Of a stretch of DNA of 34,765 nucleotides, positions 7,773 through 15,739 are shown one piece after another. The stretch is from Clostridia bacterium (lineage in GTDB: Bacteria; Bacillota; Clostridia; Oscillospirales; CAG-272). The DNA is taken from the NCBI GenBank assembly GCA_017452335.1, contig JAFTMP010000026.1:1-34765 (forward strand). Reading direction: 5' to 3'. Made by a program: the position numbers and the translations under genes. A model generated the notes under the pieces. That model saw nothing but the letters and a program-made list of their open reading frames with translations, made no database searches and was not told the DNA's origin. The stretch's first letter is position 1, and every line of letters starts with the position of its first letter.

Positions 7773-9377
7773 ATGTATTCGGAGAATTTTCAGAAGTCTC
7801 TTAAGGCTGTAGAAGCGGCAAGAGAACAGAACGTTGCAATGGAACCTGCCCGTATGACTGCAAAGCAGAAGGAAGATCTGCTGGCAGAATTCCATCCTGA
7901 CTATAGACAGGATCAGTTTGAGATCCTGCAGATCGGTCCCAACAAGGGCGGTAAGGTGCCCAAGGAATTGGCGGCAACTCTGCAGGCTCACAGCCGTATC
8001 ACCGCTGACTCGGTGGATCTGTCCGCACCCGACTATGATGTGGACGTTCTGGTAATCGGCGGCGGCGGTGCCGGTGCTTCTGCGGCTATTGAAGCCCATG
8101 AAGCGGGTGCTGATGTCATGATCGTGACCAAGCTTCGTATCGGTGATGCCAACACCATGATGGCAGAGGGCGGTATTCAGGCGGCTGACAAGCCCAACGA
8201 CTCTCCTGCGATCCACTTTGTAGACGCTTTCGGCGGCGGTCACTATGCCGCAAAGAGAGAGCTGCTTGCAAAGCTGGTGTGCGATGCACCCGAGGCAATT
8301 CAGTGGCTCAGTGAACTGGGTGTTGAATTCGATAAGTACGAGGACGGCACCATGGTAACCACCCACGGCGGCGGTACCTCCAGAAAGCGTATGCATGCGG
8401 CGAAGGACTATTCCGGTGCCGAGATTATGAGAACCCTTCGTGATGAAGTATACAATCGTCAGATCCCCGTTGTGGACTTTACCTCCGCAATCGAGCTGAT
8501 CCTTGACGAAGAGGGCAAGGCGGCAGGTGCGGTGCTTCTGAACATGGAGACCGAGGAACTGCTGGTTGCCAAGGCAAAGACCGTGATCATCGCTACCGGC
8601 GGTGCAGGTCGTATGCACTATCAGGGCTTCCCCACCTCCAACCACTACGGCGCAACCGCAGACGGTCTGGTGCTGGGCTACAGAGTGGGCGCAAAGCTGC
8701 TCTATGCTGAAACCCTGCAGTATCACCCCACCGGCGCGGCTTACCCCGAGCAGATCTTCGGTGCACTGGTAACCGAGAAGGTTCGTTCTCTGGGCGCAAA
8801 GCTGGTCAACGCCAACGGCGAAGTGTTCATGCACCCGCTGGAGACCCGTGACGTTTCTGCTGCTTCCATTATCCGTGAATGCACCGCAAGAGACAACGGC
8901 GTTGACACCGGCAACGGCAAGGGTGTATGGCTGGACACTCCCATGATCGAGATCCTCGGTGGTGAGGGAACCATCATGAAGAGAATCCCCGCAATGTGGA
9001 GAATGTTTGATAAGTACGGCATCGACATCCGTAAGGAGCCCATCCTTGTATTCCCCACACTGCACTATCAGAACGGCGGTCTTGACATTACCGAGGACTG
9101 CATGACCACCAATGTGGAAAACCTGTTTGTTGCAGGTGAGGCAGTTGGCGGTATCCACGGCAGAAACCGTCTGATGGGTAACTCTCTGCTTGATATCATC
9201 GTATTCGGACGCAGTGCAGGTAAGAATGCGGCGGCAAAGGCAAAGAATACCACTGTTGGCACACTGACTCTTGATCATATTGCAAAGTTTGAACAAGAGA
9301 TCACCGATGCGGGTATCGAGACCGAGACCGTTTCGCCCAAGCTCCTTCCCAACTACACTAAGAGAGCAGACTTTTAA
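7773..9377 (+). CDS. Fumarate reductase/TfrA-like FAD flavoprotein
   Basis: A 534-residue flavoprotein of the succinate dehydrogenase/fumarate reductase family. An unusual N-terminal stretch of about 88 residues precedes the FAD motif VIGGGGAGAS (residues 94-103). Residues corresponding to the dicarboxylate site are present: His318 in HPTG, Thr334-Glu335, Arg338, His431 in the HYQNGG segment, and Arg466 in GRNRLMGNSL. AGEAVGG at 455-461 and the GxxxxxVFGRxAG region near the C-terminus bind FAD. The C-terminal domain is shorter than in quinone-linked FrdA. GGAGG sits eight bases upstream of the ATG. No signal peptide is visible, so it should be cytoplasmic. Expected reaction: fumarate to succinate with electrons from the adjacent iron-sulfur protein. 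L-aspartate oxidase is less likely given the partner subunit. Confidence 0.87.
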   Translation: MYSENFQKSLKAVEAAREQNVAMEPARMTAKQKEDLLAEFHPDYRQDQFEILQIGPNKGGKVPKELAATLQAHSRITADSVDLSAPDYDVDVLVIGGGGAGASAAIEAHEAGADVMIVTKLRIGDANTMMAEGGIQAADKPNDSPAIHFVDAFGGGHYAAKRELLAKLVCDAPEAIQWLSELGVEFDKYEDGTMVTTHGGGTSRKRMHAAKDYSGAEIMRTLRDEVYNRQIPVVDFTSAIELILDEEGKAAGAVLLNMETEELLVAKAKTVIIATGGAGRMHYQGFPTSNHYGATADGLVLGYRVGAKLLYAETLQYHPTGAAYPEQIFGALVTEKVRSLGAKLVNANGEVFMHPLETRDVSAASIIRECTARDNGVDTGNGKGVWLDTPMIEILGGEGTIMKRIPAMWRMFDKYGIDIRKEPILVFPTLHYQNGGLDITEDCMTTNVENLFVAGEAVGGIHGRNRLMGNSLLDIIVFGRSAGKNAAAKAKNTTVGTLTLDHIAKFEQEITDAGIETETVSPKLLPNYTKRADF

Positions 9378-9398
9378 GAGATTGGGAGGACGTTTGAG

Positions 9399-10654
9399 AT
9401 GACTTTATTTGGCGGTGTTATCCCGATTACCGGCGTAACATTTTTGATGTTTTCGATCTTCGCGATCATTGTAGTGGGATTTGCTCTGGGTAGAATTACC
9501 ATTAAGGGCGTTTCCCTTGGCGATGCCGGCGTGTTTATTATGGCGCTGGTGTTTGGTTGCTTCTTCTACAAGGTGCTGGACGCACAGTTGACTGTCAAGT
9601 TGGCTGAGGAAACTGTTAGCTACACCTCCAGTGCATTGAAGATTGTTGAAAGCCTGGGTTTGATCCTCTTTGTAACCTCTGTTGGTTTCATTGCAGGCCC
9701 CAAGTTCTTTGGCAACATGAAGAAGAACTTTAAGTCTTACGTGCTGCTTGGTCTGGTGTTATTTTGGCAGGCGGACTTTCGGCAGTGGCATGCATTATGC
9801 TGGGCAGAGTGACCGGCGTTGCACAGAACAACGACGAGCTGACTGCTATGGTTGTTGGTCTGCTTTCTGGTTCTCTTACCTCCACCCCTGCATTCTCTGC
9901 GGCAAAGGCAACTGTTGATGCCGTTTATGAGAGTGCTGTATCGGTAGGTCACGGTATTGCTTACATCTTCGGCGTGATCGGTGTGGTACTGTTCGTACAG
10001 ATCGTGCCCAAGCTTTCCAAGGCGAATATGGCTGAGGAAAGAGCGAAGCTCACCGTTGTTGAAGACGGTAAGGAAAAGAAAAAGTACACCGGCAAGCTTT
10101 TTGAGCTGGACGGACACGGCTTTGCAGTGTTTGCGCTGGCGGCAATCGTGGGTATTTTCATCGGTATGATCAAAATTCCCCTGTCCGCAAAGGGTCTTTC
10201 GGGAACCTGCTTCTCGCTGACCACCACCGGCGGATGCTTGATGACCGCGCTTGTCTTTGGTCACTTCGGCAGAATCGGAAAGTTTGCTCTGATGCCCAAG
10301 GAATCCACCTTGAAGATCTTCAAGGAACTGGGTCTGCTCCTCTTCCTTGTTGGTGCAGGTATTTCCGGCGGCGACGGCTTCTTTGAGATGTTTGACGTGC
10401 AGTACTTCTTCTACGGCGTGTTCATGACCATCGTTCCCATGATCGCAGGCTTCTTCTTTGCAAAGTACGTGCTGAAGCTGAACTTGCTCAACAACCTGGG
10501 ATCTCTTACCGGTGGTATGACCTCCACTCCTGCACTTGGAACACTGATCAACACGGCAGGTACCGACGACGTTGCTTCTGCTTATGCGGCAACTTATCCC
10601 GTAGCACTGATCGCAGTGGTTCTGGTTTCTCAGTTCCTGATCATTCTGTTCTAA
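9399..10654 (+). pseudogene. AspT/SucE-family (YidE/YbjL duplication) carboxylate transporter, interrupted by a -1 frameshift
   Basis: Two frames together encode about 418 residues of a polytopic membrane protein with the internally duplicated AspT-type domain. The first frame (9399-9812) is membrane-like up to about base 9757, then reads LFWQADFRQWHALCWAE and stops. The second frame (about 9758-10654) continues with ILAGGLSAVACIMLGRVTG, the expected family sequence. Adding one base near 9756-9760 joins them exactly. Repeated signatures such as GGMTSTPALG and LSGSLTSTPAFS mark the two halves. The family includes aspartate:alanine exchangers and succinate exporters of the SucE type, which fits its place after fumarase and fumarate reductase. 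The break may be a sequencing or assembly error or a true mutation; both halves otherwise look under selection. Confidence 0.8.
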
Positions 10655-10680
10655 GAACAAAGCAACTACATTAACAAACA

Positions 10681-10708
10681 CCGCCCCGTTTCAATCGAAA
10701 CGGGGCGG
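10681..10708 (+). terminator. Intrinsic terminator-like hairpin after the hdr-flx-frd operon
   Basis: CCGCCCCGTTTC pairs perfectly with GAAACGGGGCGG around AATC, followed by CTTTC. The stem is very strong; the T tract is short. It lies 26 bases after the transporter stop codon and before the flavin-reductase gene, so it probably closes the operon. Confidence 0.8.
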
Positions 10709-10753
10709 CTTTCATCCTAAAATAAAACGTATTTTACGAAAAAGGAGAATTCC

Positions 10754-11314
10754 ATGAGAAAAAATTTTGGCGCAAAACCTATTTTATATCCCCAGCCTGT
10801 CTTTATCATTGCCACTTACGGCGCTGATGGCACGCCCAATGCCATGAATGCGGCGTGGGGCGGGTTGAGCGAGGAAAATGAGATCACCATTTGCATCAGT
10901 GCCGATCACAAGACCACCGAAAATATCAAAAAGAGAAAAGCCTTCACCGTGAGTATGGCAACGGCTGAGTACGTTGCCGCCTGTGACTATGTGGGTATCG
11001 TTTCGGGCAATGATTGCGCGGATAAGTTTGCAAAAGCGGGGTTTCATGTTGAAAAAAGCAGTTTTGTGGACGCGCCGCTGATTAGTGAACTGCCCGTTGC
11101 GGTGGAGTGCACGCTGATCTCTTATGATGATGAAAGTTGTCGCTTGGTGGGACGGATCGAGAATGTGTGCGCTGACGAGCGAGTGTTAAACAAAAAGGGA
11201 AAGATCGACCCGCAAAAGCTGCGCCCCATTACCTATGATCCCATGAATCATGACTATTTGGTGTTGGGAGAGCCTGTAGGCAAGGCGTTCGGTGAGGGCT
11301 TGAAGTTAAAATAA
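10754..11314 (+). CDS. Flavin reductase-like (flavoredoxin family) FMN-binding protein
   Basis: A 186-residue single-domain protein of the flavin-reductase-like/flavoredoxin group. The N-terminal half has PVFIIATYGADGTPNAMNAA (residues 15-34), the usual split-barrel FMN-binding start, followed by ICISADHKTTENI and FTVSMAT segments, as in DIM6/flavoredoxin proteins. It has no pyridine-nucleotide domain, so the electron donor is not evident. AAAGGAGA at 10741-10748 is six bases upstream of the ATG. It is separated from the hdr-flx-frd operon by the 10681 hairpin and followed after 10 bases by the promoter of the next gene. Function in the cell is unknown; a general redox role in an anaerobe is likely. 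Confidence 0.82.
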   Translation: MRKNFGAKPILYPQPVFIIATYGADGTPNAMNAAWGGLSEENEITICISADHKTTENIKKRKAFTVSMATAEYVAACDYVGIVSGNDCADKFAKAGFHVEKSSFVDAPLISELPVAVECTLISYDDESCRLVGRIENVCADERVLNKKGKIDPQKLRPITYDPMNHDYLVLGEPVGKAFGEGLKLK

Positions 11315-11324
11315 AAGATCACTC

Positions 11325-11353
11325 TTGACGGCGACTGCGAAATATGCTATAAT
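11325..11353 (+). promoter_or_regulatory. Near-consensus sigma-A promoter for the NifX-like gene
   Basis: TTGACG at 11325-11330 and TATAAT at 11348-11353 are separated by exactly 17 bases. Transcription would begin near 11360, about 28 bases before the ATG at 11388. Confidence 0.85.
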
Positions 11354-11387
11354 CGCTGTTGCGAATAACAAAGAGGAGATTGTCAAT

Positions 11388-11822
11388 ATGATTATTGCTG
11401 TAACGTATGAAAATGAACAAGTGTTCGGTCATTTCGGCCGCACCAAGCAGTTTAAGCTGTATACGGTGTTGAAGGGGGAGGTTGTTTCTTCCGAAGTTGT
11501 GGATACCAACGGAAGCGGGCACGGTGCACTTGCCGAATTTTTGTCAAATTTAGAGGTAGGTCTGCTGATTTGCGGCGGCATTGGCGGTGGTGCGCAAATG
11601 GCACTGGCGCAGGTAGGTATTTCGATTATTGGCGGTGTAACCGGGGAGGCTGATGAGGCTGTGGAGGCGTTTCTTAACGGAACGCTGGAGGATGATCCCG
11701 AGAATGCTGTTGCAGCCACCATGACGGTGAAGAACACCACTGCGGTGAGAATCACTGCGGCGAGCATGGCTGTGGCGGCGGATGCGGCGGACATTGCCAT
11801 GAATAAGAATAAAAAGCTTTGA
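11388..11822 (+). CDS. NifX/NafY/NifB-C-type dinitrogenase cofactor-fold protein
   Basis: A 144-residue protein whose first 100 residues match the dinitrogenase iron-molybdenum cofactor fold: MIIAVTYENEQVFGHFGRTK, then a Gly-rich segment with ICGGIGGGAQMAL (about residues 61-73) and GGVTGEADEAVEAFLNG. The start at 11388 has AGAGGAGA upstream and lies behind a strong promoter; a frame extending to 11325 would include the promoter and is rejected. The C-terminal 40 residues are Ala-rich and low in complexity. Small proteins of this type are common in anaerobes without nitrogenase and are thought to bind Fe-S or metal clusters; no nif genes occur here. The role is unknown. Confidence 0.85.
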   Translation: MIIAVTYENEQVFGHFGRTKQFKLYTVLKGEVVSSEVVDTNGSGHGALAEFLSNLEVGLLICGGIGGGAQMALAQVGISIIGGVTGEADEAVEAFLNGTLEDDPENAVAATMTVKNTTAVRITAASMAVAADAADIAMNKNKKL

Positions 11823-11872
11823 AAACCAGCTGTTGGTGTTCATTAAAACACATTCTGACGGTATATATAGGT

Positions 11873-11922
11873 AAAAAAGTGGAGATCTGTCGACAATATT
11901 GTCGACGGATCTCCACTTTTTT
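11873..11922. terminator. Bidirectional terminator: 25-bp near-perfect inverted repeat
   Basis: Two 25-base arms, AAAAAAGTGGAGATC...CAAT and ATTG...GATCTCCACTTTTTT, are complementary except at one position and abut with no spacer. The A tract on one side and T tract on the other suit termination from both directions. It lies between the NifX-like gene (plus) and the PAS regulator (minus), which converge here. Its right arm closely matches part of the element at 34387-34612. Confidence 0.85.
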
Positions 11923-11957
11923 AAGTAAGCATGATCAAAACATAGAGTATTCTTCAT

Positions 11958-13961
11958 TTACTCCAAATTGGTTGACAGCTCGCCAAGGGTAGTTTCGCCC
12001 CAGCTATAGTTTGTAAGATAACTTCCCTTGAAAAGCTGTGAATACTCCTCCTTGCCTGAAAGGTATTGATAAAGGTCGCACTGTACTCTTTCCATTACGA
12101 TCCGCCGTTTACCGTCTACGGATTCGATAACATCCGAAATGCCGTATTCTTCTAATGTATTTTTCAAGCGAAGTGCCACCTTGCGGTATCTGGATAGTGT
12201 TACGGTATTGGCAGGCTCATCTTCCCAAAGAAAACTGATTGCTTCTTCCGATGTGACATAGCCGCCCTTTCGGTCAACAAGAAGTGCAAACAATTCCTTT
12301 GATTTCTTGTTTCTGAAAGCGATTGGTCTATCTCCGACAAATACATCAAAATACCCAAATGTACGAATTGAAACGGTACGATTCTCAAGGAGTTTTTTAT
12401 TTTCATCCTCCTCGGTATCTTCAACCAAGTATAGCATAACGTATCTTGGAGAATGACTATTAGGTTCTTTTTGAGAACAGATTGCCTTTATTTTCCGTTC
12501 CGTTTCAGTGCTGTAGTCAAAATAGGTAAACTCTGCCTCGCCGGTTCTGAGCAGTTTTGCAAAATCCTCGTATGCCGCTTCGCTGTACGCAACAAAGTTT
12601 TCAATAGGTGTGTACTTTTCTGTCAGAGGAATCCATTCTTTTTTTGTGTATCCAAAGAATTCACACACATTTTCACTGGCGTAAAGAGGTTTCACCAAGC
12701 CTTCTGCTGAAATTTCAAATGCGGCGATTCCGTCAGAAAACTGCTTGACAAGGTCTTGCATTTTCTGCTTCAACTCATCATTTTCAGTTCGTAAAATGCT
12801 CTCTTTTCCTGTTTCTTGAATGTGACGGCAGCAATAATAGCTGATCGACTCATCGACCTTGATAAATATTCCGCTATACTGTTTAAGCGCTCCGTCAGAA
12901 GAACGGGCAGTATATGTGATTTGAGGAGGCTTTGCATCCGGCTCATACAGTTTTTTCTGACAAAAATCTCTAAAGAAGCCACGGATATTCTCACGGTCAT
13001 CAGGCTCCACAGCGCTCAGTATCCACTTGTCTAGTGCTTCGTCAATCTGCATGGGGATATCTTCAAATAATTTAAAGGATGACCCATCATTGCAGTGCAG
13101 GCATTTTACGGTGTTGGCATCAAGATTGAATTCAAATATTTTATCATACACATCGGTCAACGCCTTCATATAGCGTTTTGTTTCAGCGGCTTTTCGTACC
13201 TGATGCTGTGCGGTAACATCCATGCAGACACTCTGAAACTCTTCTATGCCTTCTTTATTGACAGTCTTGGTTACCCAGCCAAACACATAGGCGCGCGTCC
13301 CATCACAACGAAGCAAGGTCATCTCGCCGGCAATGGGCGCATCTGCAGAATAAACACGGTTCAGATACTTAGAGAATCTGCGCCGCTCTTCCATTGGGAT
13401 CATCAGGAATATATTGCGTTTATACAGTTCAAGGTAATCCAGCTCGCCTTCTCTAACGGTGGGGAAACGAAGTAAATCAATCATCGTCTGATTGATATAT
13501 GTAATTTTGGGTTGCTTTTCGCAGGTATATTTCAAAAAACCGCAGGGAATGGTTTCATTCAAGAACTGCAGATTATTGTTTTCATTCTTAATATCGGTTA
13601 TATCAGCAAGAACAGAATAGCATACAAGCGTGCCATCCTCCAGTTTCTTGGACGTGGCAGTATCTCTTACACAGATTACCGTGCCATTCTTTTTTATTAA
13701 ACGGTACTCTGCCTTAAGGGTCTGTTCTTGTTTAGATAAGTTGCAGATAAATTGGGCATACTTTTCGCGGTCAGCATGGTGAACTAATAGCATATAAAGA
13801 TCTTTGCTATCGTGAAGCAATTCCTGTTCTTCATATTCAACCATATCACATAGATTTTGGCTTACATATTCCAAGTGAATCGGATCATTCAATATATATT
13901 GATGAAAGCCGCTGATTTGCCGACTAAGTATATCCTCCATGTTTTTTGGTGTGTTGCTCAT
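11958..13961 (-). CDS. Multi-PAS sensor with C-terminal winged-helix (SARP/OmpR-like) DNA-binding domain
   Basis: A 667-residue cytoplasmic protein without membrane segments. Three to four PAS-type modules can be read: about residues 15-130 (ending VLADITDIKNEN), 135-260 (ending VCMDVTAQHQ), a weaker one at 265-385, and one at 405-520. The C-terminal part, about residues 530-640, resembles the winged-helix domain of SARP/BTAD regulators (IRTFGYFDVFVGDRPIAF, then KSKELFALLVDRKGGYVTSE). There is no kinase, GGDEF or receiver domain, so it looks like a one-component regulator that senses a ligand or redox cofactor. The start at 13961 has AAGGAGT nine bases upstream; an in-frame start at 13988 has no such site. 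It lies 108 bases downstream of the acyl-CoA synthetase. Its targets are unknown. Confidence 0.82.
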   Translation of the reverse strand: MSNTPKNMEDILSRQISGFHQYILNDPIHLEYVSQNLCDMVEYEEQELLHDSKDLYMLLVHHADREKYAQFICNLSKQEQTLKAEYRLIKKNGTVICVRDTATSKKLEDGTLVCYSVLADITDIKNENNNLQFLNETIPCGFLKYTCEKQPKITYINQTMIDLLRFPTVREGELDYLELYKRNIFLMIPMEERRRFSKYLNRVYSADAPIAGEMTLLRCDGTRAYVFGWVTKTVNKEGIEEFQSVCMDVTAQHQVRKAAETKRYMKALTDVYDKIFEFNLDANTVKCLHCNDGSSFKLFEDIPMQIDEALDKWILSAVEPDDRENIRGFFRDFCQKKLYEPDAKPPQITYTARSSDGALKQYSGIFIKVDESISYYCCRHIQETGKESILRTENDELKQKMQDLVKQFSDGIAAFEISAEGLVKPLYASENVCEFFGYTKKEWIPLTEKYTPIENFVAYSEAAYEDFAKLLRTGEAEFTYFDYSTETERKIKAICSQKEPNSHSPRYVMLYLVEDTEEDENKKLLENRTVSIRTFGYFDVFVGDRPIAFRNKKSKELFALLVDRKGGYVTSEEAISFLWEDEPANTVTLSRYRKVALRLKNTLEEYGISDVIESVDGKRRIVMERVQCDLYQYLSGKEEYSQLFKGSYLTNYSWGETTLGELSTNLE

Positions 13962-14069
13962 AACGACTCCTTTTTGCAAACGAAGCATTGCTTTGAAAAT
14001 AAGGACAAAATAAGTATAACATATAATTGTAAAAAAATCTTGTATGTTTTGTATTTTTCAAATAGGTCG

Positions 14070-15704
14070 TCAGCCTTGCTTTCGTTGCACGTTTTTTTGA
14101 ATCTTGCCGCTGATCGTTTTCGGCATTTCTTCTGCAAATTCAATGATGCGTATCCACTTGTACTCGGCAAGCTGTTGATTACAGAACTCCTTGATTTCCA
14201 GTTCCAGTTCCTTTGTCGGTGCGTATCCTCTGCCGAGTACGATCACCGCTTTGATCGCCTGACCTCGAAGGGAGTCCGGCACACCGATAACACTGCACTC
14301 TACAACTGCGGAATGCTCCATCAGAATGTTTTCCACTTCGTAAGGCCCTACACGAAATCCCCCCGTTTTGATAATATCGTCAAAACGACCGTGGAACCAA
14401 TAACGTCCGTTTTCATCCATATATGCCGCATCGCCCGTGTGGTACACGCCGTCACGCCACACGTAGTTATACTGCGGTTCATTGTCAAGATAAGCAGTAA
14501 ATACACCGGTTTGTTTGTACGGCTGTTCAGGGATAATGACCACTTCTCCGATTTCATTTACTCCAACGGGTTTGCCGTCTTTACCCCGAAGCTCAATATT
14601 GTAAAAAGGTGAGGGCACACCCATCGAGCCGGGGGCAGCTGTCATTCCTTTGAAATTCGCAAGCAGCAAGGTCGTTTCGGTTTGACCGTAACCCTCGCAG
14701 AGGGTGAGCCCTGTTCGTTCGGTAAATTTACGGAATACTTCGGGTGCCAGCATTTCACCTGCCGTGGAAGCGTGCTTTAATGTCGGCATATCGGGAATCC
14801 CCTTACGAACGAGATAGCGGTATACCGTGGGCGGAGCACAGAAAGATGTCACGGCGTATTTGTTGATGATATGTGTGAGCTGTTTGGGCTCGAAATTGTC
14901 AAAGTCATAGACCATAACGGCACTGCCTACAAGCCATTGACCGTAAAGCTTGCCCCAGGATGCTTTTGCCCAGCCTGTTTCTGCGATGGTAAAGTGAAGT
15001 CCGTTATCTTCTGCTTGTTGCCAATATTTTGCGGTTGCGATATGAGCAAGAGGATAACTGTGTTCGTGAATAACGCCCTTGGGATAACCTGTGGTACCGG
15101 ATGTAAAATACAGCATCATAGGATCGGTCGCTTGCGTAGGAACACGTTCAAGCTCTTTGCTTGCCGTTTGCATAGCGGATGTAATGTTTTCAAATCCCTC
15201 TACGTCAGCCTGCACACACCAAAGCTTTGCAGTCATACCCGATTGCTTTAACGCTTCAAGAAGCTTTCGGGGCACTTCGTTTTGCGAGGTGCAGACGATC
15301 GCCTTTGCTTTAGACGCTTTGATACGGTAAACAAGGTCGCTTACCGTCAGCATGTGTGTAGCCGGAATCATCACGGCACCCAGCTTGTGCAGAGCCACCG
15401 CCGCAAACCAATATTCGAAGTGGCGTTTGAGTATCAACATCACACGGTCACCGTGACCGATGCCTGCATTTCTGAATACATTCGCCATTTGATTGCTGTA
15501 TTTTTTTATATCGGAGAAGGTGAAGATGTGTTCCTCTCCTTCAACATTGCACCATACAAGCGCTCTTTTATCAGGTGTTTCGTCTGCTATTTTATCAACG
15601 ACATCATAACCGAAATTAAAATTGTCGGGATAGTCCAGTGTTAGTTTTTTCAGATTACCGTTCTCATCGGTAATCTCGTGGCAATAGTTCTGGTATATGC
15701 TCAT
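14070..15704 (-). CDS. AMP-forming acyl-CoA synthetase (medium-chain type)
   Basis: A 544-residue enzyme of the ANL superfamily that would activate a carboxylic acid with ATP and CoA. The P-loop-like YFTSGTTGYPKG is near residue 165, the GYGQTET core motif near 335, the TGD motif in YHTGDAAY near 420, the hinge in FKTGGF-like DIIKTGGFRVGPYEVE near 440, and the catalytic Lys in PKTISGKIQ near the C-terminus. The start ATG at 15704 gives the usual N-terminus (MSIYQNYC); upstream sequence to 15776 is in frame but lacks similarity. The gene is last in the fatty-acid operon, after accA. Medium-chain acyl-CoA ligases are the nearest type; the true substrate (fatty, aromatic or short-chain acid) cannot be told. 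Confidence 0.85.
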   Translation of the reverse strand: MSIYQNYCHEITDENGNLKKLTLDYPDNFNFGYDVVDKIADETPDKRALVWCNVEGEEHIFTFSDIKKYSNQMANVFRNAGIGHGDRVMLILKRHFEYWFAAVALHKLGAVMIPATHMLTVSDLVYRIKASKAKAIVCTSQNEVPRKLLEALKQSGMTAKLWCVQADVEGFENITSAMQTASKELERVPTQATDPMMLYFTSGTTGYPKGVIHEHSYPLAHIATAKYWQQAEDNGLHFTIAETGWAKASWGKLYGQWLVGSAVMVYDFDNFEPKQLTHIINKYAVTSFCAPPTVYRYLVRKGIPDMPTLKHASTAGEMLAPEVFRKFTERTGLTLCEGYGQTETTLLLANFKGMTAAPGSMGVPSPFYNIELRGKDGKPVGVNEIGEVVIIPEQPYKQTGVFTAYLDNEPQYNYVWRDGVYHTGDAAYMDENGRYWFHGRFDDIIKTGGFRVGPYEVENILMEHSAVVECSVIGVPDSLRGQAIKAVIVLGRGYAPTKELELEIKEFCNQQLAEYKWIRIIEFAEEMPKTISGKIQKNVQRKQG

Positions 15705-15714
15705 AATTAAGTCC

Positions 15715-15739
15715 AAAGCTTTCGCATTGCGAAAGCTTT
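15715..15739 (-). promoter_or_regulatory. Perfect inverted repeat just upstream of the acyl-CoA synthetase start
   Basis: AAAGCTTTCGCA and TGCGAAAGCTTT flank a single T. On the minus strand the best ribosome site, AAAGGAAAG (15740-15748), lies upstream of this stem and the ATG lies 10 bases after it. The stem could bring the site close to the start codon or hinder translation. Confidence 0.5.

Noticed and set aside
7260..9296. A 678-codon open frame on the minus strand across the fumarate-reductase genes
   Set aside because: It is Cys/His/Leu-rich with no family signatures and no ribosome site, and it lies antisense to two clearly conserved genes. The strong codon bias of those genes removes stops on the other strand.
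9740..9775. Programmed -1 ribosomal frameshift in the AspT-family gene
   Set aside because: The shift has the right direction, but no X-XXY-YYZ slippery heptamer is present at the junction (GTGTTATTTTGG) and no clear stem-loop follows. A missing base is simpler.
11388..11822. Nitrogen-fixation gene
   Set aside because: The fold is NifX-like, but no nif, anf or vnf gene is present, and such small proteins are common in non-fixing anaerobes.
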